Below are positions 60,114 through 64,000 of a stretch of 64,000 nucleotides of DNA, piece by piece. The notes under the pieces were generated by a model that was given only the letters and a program-made list of their open reading frames with translations, was not told the DNA's origin and did not search any database. The position numbers and the translations under genes are program-made. Position 1 is the first letter of the stretch; each line of letters begins with the position of its first letter. Origin of the DNA: Streptomyces sp. NBC_01497 (GTDB lineage Bacteria > Actinomycetota > Actinomycetes > Streptomycetales > Streptomycetaceae); contig NZ_CP109427.1 of NCBI RefSeq assembly GCF_036250695.1, forward strand, positions 4,650,001 to 4,714,000, in the 5' to 3' direction.

Positions 60114-60695
60114 TCAGCCGAGCTGCCGGTACCGCCCGCGGTAGTACACCAGCGGACCGCCCTCGGCCGCGGGAAGTTCCGCCGTCAGGACCCGACCGAT
60201 CACCAGGGTGTGGTCCCCGGCCGCCACCCGCTGCTCCGTACGGCACTCCAGGGTGGCCAGCGACCCGCGCACCAGTGGCGCGTCCGTCACCTCACCCCTG
60301 CGGTACGGGATGTCCTCGAACAGCAGCCGGTCGCTGAGCCGGCCCTTCATCGCGAACCGTCCGGCGATGTGCCGCTGGCTCTCCGTGAGCAGGGACGCCG
60401 CCCACAGCGGCTGCTCCTCCAGCAGGTCGTCCATGCGGGAGCCGGTCCGCACGCTCACGAGGACGAGCGGGGGGTCCAGTGAGACGGACAGGAACGACGT
60501 CGCCGTCATGCCCGCGTCCTCACCGTTCGGGCCGTCCTCGGACAGGGGCGCCTCGCGGGCCGTCACCAGTACCACGCCCGCGGTCAGTCGGGACATCGCG
60601 CCGCGGAACTCGTCGTTGCTCACCCCCTCAGCATGGGGGACGTCGCGGGGGGCGGACGGCAGGGGGAGGGCTGTTGCGGGAGTCGTCTGGTGCAC
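60114..60695 (-). CDS. Flavin reductase family protein
   Basis: 193 aa, FMN-binding split-barrel fold: FRGAMSRLTAGVVLVTAREA, MTATSFLSVSLDPPLVLVSV (flavin-contact motif), LAASLLTESQRHIAGRFA-type segment near the middle, LVIGRVL and PLVYYRGRYRQL at the end. Typical role: NAD(P)H-dependent FMN/FAD reduction for a monooxygenase, but no partner is adjacent. The GTG start at 60695 has a weak ribosome site; GTG 60623 would start closer to the fold. Confidence 0.85.
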   Translation of the reverse strand: MHQTTPATALPLPSAPRDVPHAEGVSNDEFRGAMSRLTAGVVLVTAREAPLSEDGPNGEDAGMTATSFLSVSLDPPLVLVSVRTGSRMDDLLEEQPLWAASLLTESQRHIAGRFAMKGRLSDRLLFEDIPYRRGEVTDAPLVRGSLATLECRTEQRVAAGDHTLVIGRVLTAELPAAEGGPLVYYRGRYRQLG

Positions 60696-60866
60696 GTCCT
60701 GGACGCTAACGGGAGGGGGCCTTCCGCCGCATCGGGCCAGGGGACCAGCCAGGTCCTAGGACCAGCCCGTGAGCGGCCGGGACCAGCAGTCCGTGAGCGG
60801 CCGGGACCGTTCGTACGGGAGAGTGGCCGGGACCGGCGCGGGAGCCGCCGCGGCTCTCCGAACGAG

Positions 60867-60975
60867 AGCCGCCCGGACCGGCCCGGGAACCGGCGGAACC
60901 GCACTCGGGAGCCGCCGGGGCTGTCGGTAGGAAAGCCGCCCGGACAGCCCGGGAGCCGGCGGAACCGCACTCGGG
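60867..60975. repeat. Imperfect 42/43-bp direct repeat
   Basis: Both copies begin AGCCGCCCGGAC and end GGCGGAACCGCACTCGGG, 67 bp apart. Related shorter units (GTGAGCGGCCGGGACC) lie just upstream at 60768-60810. Confidence 0.75.
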
Positions 60976-61153
60976 GACCGGCAGGACGGGCCCGGGAACC
61001 GGCCGACGGGCCCAGGGCCGGCAGGGCCGGCGGGCCGGGTCGTCGCCGGAATCAGCACGGAAAGCCGCCGTGGTCCGGTCGCTCGCGCTGAACCGTATTC
61101 AAAGCCCCCATCCGGCGATCCCGCTGCCTCGTCCCGATCGTTCATCATTTGAT

Positions 61154-61167
61154 GTGACTTGACTCAC
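61154..61167. promoter_or_regulatory. Candidate BldD-type site upstream of cdgB
   Basis: GTGA-CTTGAC-TCAC is an inverted repeat with 4-bp arms in an A/T-rich stretch, 130 bp upstream of the start. BldD is known to control cdgB in S. coelicolor and binds short TGAC-type pseudo-palindromes. Confidence 0.4.
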
Positions 61168-61295
61168 AGAGCTCACTAATCGCTGACCCTGTGTACCGGC
61201 CGAACAGCTCGCTGTGATTCAGTGAAGGGAACAGTGCAACACGAGAGCCGATCAGAAATCTGGAGTTGCTGTCGAGGTCTCAGGGAGAGCGAGCG

Positions 61296-63092
61296 ATGGA
61301 GACCGAGTCGGAGCCTTATGTCCGTCTTGCGACCATGCGGCAGCTGCATCAGGCCGTCGCGGAGCTCAACACTGCCCGGAGCCTCGCGGACACGCTGCAG
61401 ACCGTCGCCGACGGGGTCGTGACCGGCCTCGGGTACGAGCTCGCCTGCGTCAACGTCGTACAGGCGGACGGTGACCTCGTCGTCGCCGCGTTCGCCGGGT
61501 CCGCTGCCGCCGAGGCGCTGATCGCGGGACGTGTCGGCTCCCGTTCGTCCTGGGAGCGCCGCCTCAACATGGGCGAGCGGTGGGGCGAACTCCGTTTCAT
61601 CCCGTACGAGGAGGGCTGGGTCCTCCTCGACGACGACGTGCCGCAGTGGCACACCGAGGGCCCCGAGCCCCGTTTCGCGGACGAGTGGCATCCGCAGGAC
61701 CGCCTCTACGCGCCGATGTACGCGTCCACGGGCGGCGGCGGCAGCGAACTGCTGGGCGTGATCTCGGTGGACCGCCCGCGCGGCGGCCGCAAGCCCGGCA
61801 CCTGGGGCCAGGAGGCCCTGCAGATGTACGCGTCGCAGTCGGCGTTCGCGATCAGCAACGCGCGGCTGCGCGCCAACATGCAGCGCGCCCTCGTCCGGCT
61901 CGAACGGGAGCAGCAGGCGCTGCGCGCCAGCGAGGAGTCGTTCCGGCAGGCCTTCGAGTACGCGCCGAGCGGCATGGCCATCGCGGAGATGGGCGGCGAC
62001 CAGCGCGGCAGGCTGCTGCGGACCAACGACGCGCTGTGCCGGCTGCTCGGCAGGCCCGCGTCCACGATGCGCCGGCACTCGTTCGCGGACCTCGTCCATC
62101 CCGAGGACATCGGCACCCTGCTGCGCACGTCGGCGGAGGGCGGCCGGGCCGAACTGCGGCTCACCCGCCGCGACGGCTCGTACGTGTGGGTGTCCCTGCG
62201 CAACTCCGTCGTCGCGGACACGGCGGACGGTCCGCGCTTCCTGCTCACGCACGTCGAGGACATAGAGGAACGCAAGGGCCGTGAGCTCCAGCTCGCGCAC
62301 CGCGCCTCGCACGACTCACTGACCGGCCTGCCCAACAGCGCCGAACTGCGGGCCCGGCTCAGTGCCCGCATCTGCTCCCGGCCCGGTGCCTCGCGCGCGG
62401 CCACGGTGGTCGAGCAGTTGGACGCGGCGTTCGGCGGGTACGACGGCGGCGGGGCGTACGACGCGGGCGGTGGCGCCCACGACGGCGGGCCTTACGAGAG
62501 CGGCGGGTACGAGAACGGGTCGCACGACGAGCGCGCGTACGAGATCGCCTATGACGGGTACGTATCCGGCCACGACTCCTACGAGGAGCGCACCGGGGAA
62601 CGCGGCGGCAGCTTCGGGGGCTTCGGCCCCGACGCCGCCTACGACCATCACGTGCATGTCACCGCGCCGGTGGAGGGTGCGGTGGACGAGGGCGCGAAGG
62701 GACTCGCCGTCCTCTTCTGCGACCTGGACGGCTTCAAGTCGATCAACGACAGGTTCGGCCACAACACCGGCGACGCCGTGCTGATCGAGGTGGCGCGGCG
62801 GCTGACCACGGGGGTGCGGGACGGGGACACGGTCGCGCGCCTCGGCGGTGACGAGTTCGTCGTGCTCGCCGACGGCCTCGGCCCGGGGGACGCCTCCGAC
62901 CTGGCGGTCCGCCTGCGCAACGCGATCCTCCCGCCGATCCGGGTGGACGGCCGGGCGGTGCGGGTCGGGGCGAGCTTCGGTATCGGCTGGGCGAGCTGCG
63001 GGATGACCGTCGAAGAGGTGCTGAAGTCGGCCGACCAGCGGATGTACCTGGAGAAGAGGTCGCGGAGCAAGGTCGGCCGCAGGGCGGGCTGA
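61296..63092 (+). CDS. cdgB: Diguanylate cyclase CdgB (GAF-PAS-GGDEF)
   Basis: Synthesises cyclic di-GMP, which controls development through BldD in Streptomyces. 598 aa: GAF domain (residues 20-180, RSLADTLQTVADGVVTGLGYE start), PAS/PAC (205-335, RQAFEYAPSGMAIAEMGG, LLTHVEDIEERKGRE), then GGDEF. The signature RLGGDEFVVLAD is intact (GGDEF at 517-521), and RDGD five residues before it is the allosteric I-site (RxxD). An insert rich in Gly, Tyr, Asp, His and Glu (residues 380-460) sits inside the GGDEF domain. ATG 61296 follows AGGGAGAG. The N-terminus METESEPYVRLATMRQLHQ matches what I remember of S. coelicolor CdgB. Confidence 0.9.
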   Translation: METESEPYVRLATMRQLHQAVAELNTARSLADTLQTVADGVVTGLGYELACVNVVQADGDLVVAAFAGSAAAEALIAGRVGSRSSWERRLNMGERWGELRFIPYEEGWVLLDDDVPQWHTEGPEPRFADEWHPQDRLYAPMYASTGGGGSELLGVISVDRPRGGRKPGTWGQEALQMYASQSAFAISNARLRANMQRALVRLEREQQALRASEESFRQAFEYAPSGMAIAEMGGDQRGRLLRTNDALCRLLGRPASTMRRHSFADLVHPEDIGTLLRTSAEGGRAELRLTRRDGSYVWVSLRNSVVADTADGPRFLLTHVEDIEERKGRELQLAHRASHDSLTGLPNSAELRARLSARICSRPGASRAATVVEQLDAAFGGYDGGGAYDAGGGAHDGGPYESGGYENGSHDERAYEIAYDGYVSGHDSYEERTGERGGSFGGFGPDAAYDHHVHVTAPVEGAVDEGAKGLAVLFCDLDGFKSINDRFGHNTGDAVLIEVARRLTTGVRDGDTVARLGGDEFVVLADGLGPGDASDLAVRLRNAILPPIRVDGRAVRVGASFGIGWASCGMTVEEVLKSADQRMYLEKRSRSKVGRRAG

Positions 63093-63500
63093 GTGCCGCG
63101 TCCCGCCGCCTTCGGGCAACCGCCGGACGGGCCCCGGACGGCTCCGCCGGCCCACGACCGCCCGCACGGGGGCCTGCGCGGGAGGGCTCCGTCCGCCATG
63201 GCCGAGCACGTCGTCCGCCACGGCCGAGGGCTCCGTGCACGCGCGCGAGGGCACTGCCCGGGGACCGCCTGCCCCGATGGTCATGGCCGAATCCGAACGG
63301 TCCCGGATCGTCTGACGAGACATTGTTCACCCCGGCGCTCCACGCCCGTACCCGGTCGTCCACCGGGGGTGCGCTGATGAGGGCAGAAGCCTGTCCGGAC
63401 CCGGTGTTCGCCCGGCCGAGCGCAGTTCTGGGGCTCAGGCTCACGAGGTAGGCTCGCCCGGTCGGCGACGCTGACGAGATGGTAGAGGAGTGACCCAGGG
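63093..63500. other. 408-bp intergenic region
   Basis: Between cdgB and the next gene. Apart from a possible promoter near 63426 no feature was recognised. Confidence 0.5.
63426..63454 (+). promoter_or_regulatory. Candidate housekeeping promoter
   Basis: TTCTGG and TAGGCT are 17 bases apart, close to the Streptomyces vegetative TTGACN-N17-TAGRRT pattern. The implied start is about 40 bases before ATG 63501. Confidence 0.35.
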
Positions 63501-64000
63501 ATGACGGCCGGGAACGACGGCGCGAGCACACCCGAGGACGATGACCCCTTCGGCTATCTGTATGCCGACGGGCAGCAGTCGGGCGGTGCCCAGCAGCGGC
63601 GGCAGGGCGGCTACGGCTACCCGGGCCCCGCGGCCCAGCCCGGCGTGCCCAGAACGTCCTACAACCAGGTCAGGACCGTCGGCGAGCGTCAGTACGGCGC
63701 CCCGCAGCAGCAGGTGCCGCCGCAGGGCCAGTACCCGCAGCAGCCCGGCCAGCCCGGCCAGCCCGGCCAGTACGGCGCCCCGCAGGGAGCGTACGGCCAG
63801 CAGCAGCCGCCCTACGGCCAGCAGCAGGGCGGCTACGGCGCGCCCAACCCGCACTACGCGGCGCCCGAGACGCAGGCCATGGGCGTCCCGGGGCGCCAGG
63901 GCCCGCCGGCCGGTCCGCCGGGACCGAAGCGGGGCGGCCGCGGTGGCGGGCCCAACACGCGTGGCCTGCTGATCGCCGCCGTCGCGGTGGTCGCGGCCGT
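63501..64000 (+). CDS. Gln/Pro/Gly-rich membrane protein (3' end outside window)
   Basis: ATG 63501 follows GTAGAGGAG. The first 140 residues are Gly/Gln/Pro/Tyr-rich and disordered, with PGQPGQPGQYGAP repeats. A basic stretch (PKRGGRGGG) precedes the start of a membrane helix (GLLIAAVAVVAAV) at the window edge. The layout suggests a single-pass protein with a cytoplasmic disordered tail and an extracellular domain that is not visible. Function unknown; it lies downstream of cdgB. Confidence 0.75.
   Translation, partial: MTAGNDGASTPEDDDPFGYLYADGQQSGGAQQRRQGGYGYPGPAAQPGVPRTSYNQVRTVGERQYGAPQQQVPPQGQYPQQPGQPGQPGQYGAPQGAYGQQQPPYGQQQGGYGAPNPHYAAPETQAMGVPGRQGPPAGPPGPKRGGRGGGPNTRGLLIAAVAVVAA

Larger units (their letters stand above)
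60696..61295. other. 600-bp intergenic region upstream of cdgB
   Basis: Contains a duplicated 42/43-base block (60867-60909 and 60934-60975) and the candidate BldD site at 61154. No gene was seen in the rest. The last 150 bp are noticeably more A/T-rich and probably hold the cdgB promoter. Confidence 0.55.

Overview
The window is high-GC actinobacterial DNA, almost certainly Streptomyces: nearly all third codon positions are G or C, GTG starts and 4-base ATGA/GTGA gene overlaps are common, and it carries a CdgB-type diguanylate cyclase, a TerD protein, a split LigD and an IclR-controlled sugar locus. No rRNA, tRNA, insertion sequence, prophage or CRISPR array was recognised.

Bases 2-25798 belong to one reading frame that is already open at the left edge, so at least 8,598 residues of a single giant protein are encoded and its N-terminus lies outside the window. 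In order it holds N-terminal coiled-coil repeats, acidic His/Asp/Thr-rich linkers, six tandem GT4-type glycosyltransferase-like modules (each exactly 1,434 bp, EX7E motif intact), two copies of a metallopeptidase-like domain with an HEFGVH motif, a caspase-like His/Cys ('lonely Cys'-like) domain, a long probably beta-rich region, an OTU-like fold whose catalytic Cys position reads Gly, a seventh divergent GT4 module and an OmpA-like C-terminus. This is the most unusual object in the window.

Bases 25.8-30.4 kb hold two overlapping Nudix hydrolases, then a histidine-phosphatase gene coupled to an FGGY sugar kinase on the minus strand. From 30.4 to 38.6 kb lie a 2-hydroxyacid dehydrogenase, a second FGGY kinase, a quinone-oxidoreductase-like MDR protein, an amino-acid permease, a class II aldolase and a divergent IclR regulator. 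The enzyme set suggests catabolism of a small sugar, polyol or sugar acid. At 38.8-40.8 kb a two-gene LigD (ligase and 3'-phosphoesterase) is present without polymerase or Ku.

Bases 41.2-50.4 kb form a SigK/RskA-type envelope regulon: a four-gene minus-strand operon (FAD oxidoreductase, DUF1365, cyclopropane-fatty-acid-synthase-like methyltransferase, DUF1295), a divergent membrane molybdopterin oxidoreductase, a fasciclin lipoprotein, and the sigK-rskA pair. The same gene set is linked in mycobacteria. Three candidate promoters here share CCARTCC-N15-(C/A)CGAA(T/G).

The right end (51-64 kb) holds mostly single genes: a two-domain GNAT protein, a GlxA-type regulator divergent from a cupin, a stand-alone GntR helix-turn-helix, two small conserved-looking proteins, an M1 aminopeptidase lipoprotein, another GNAT, TerD, an ArfB-like release factor, a flavin reductase, CdgB, and the start of a Gln/Pro/Gly-rich membrane protein cut by the window edge. 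Several intergenic regions carry short tandem repeats.
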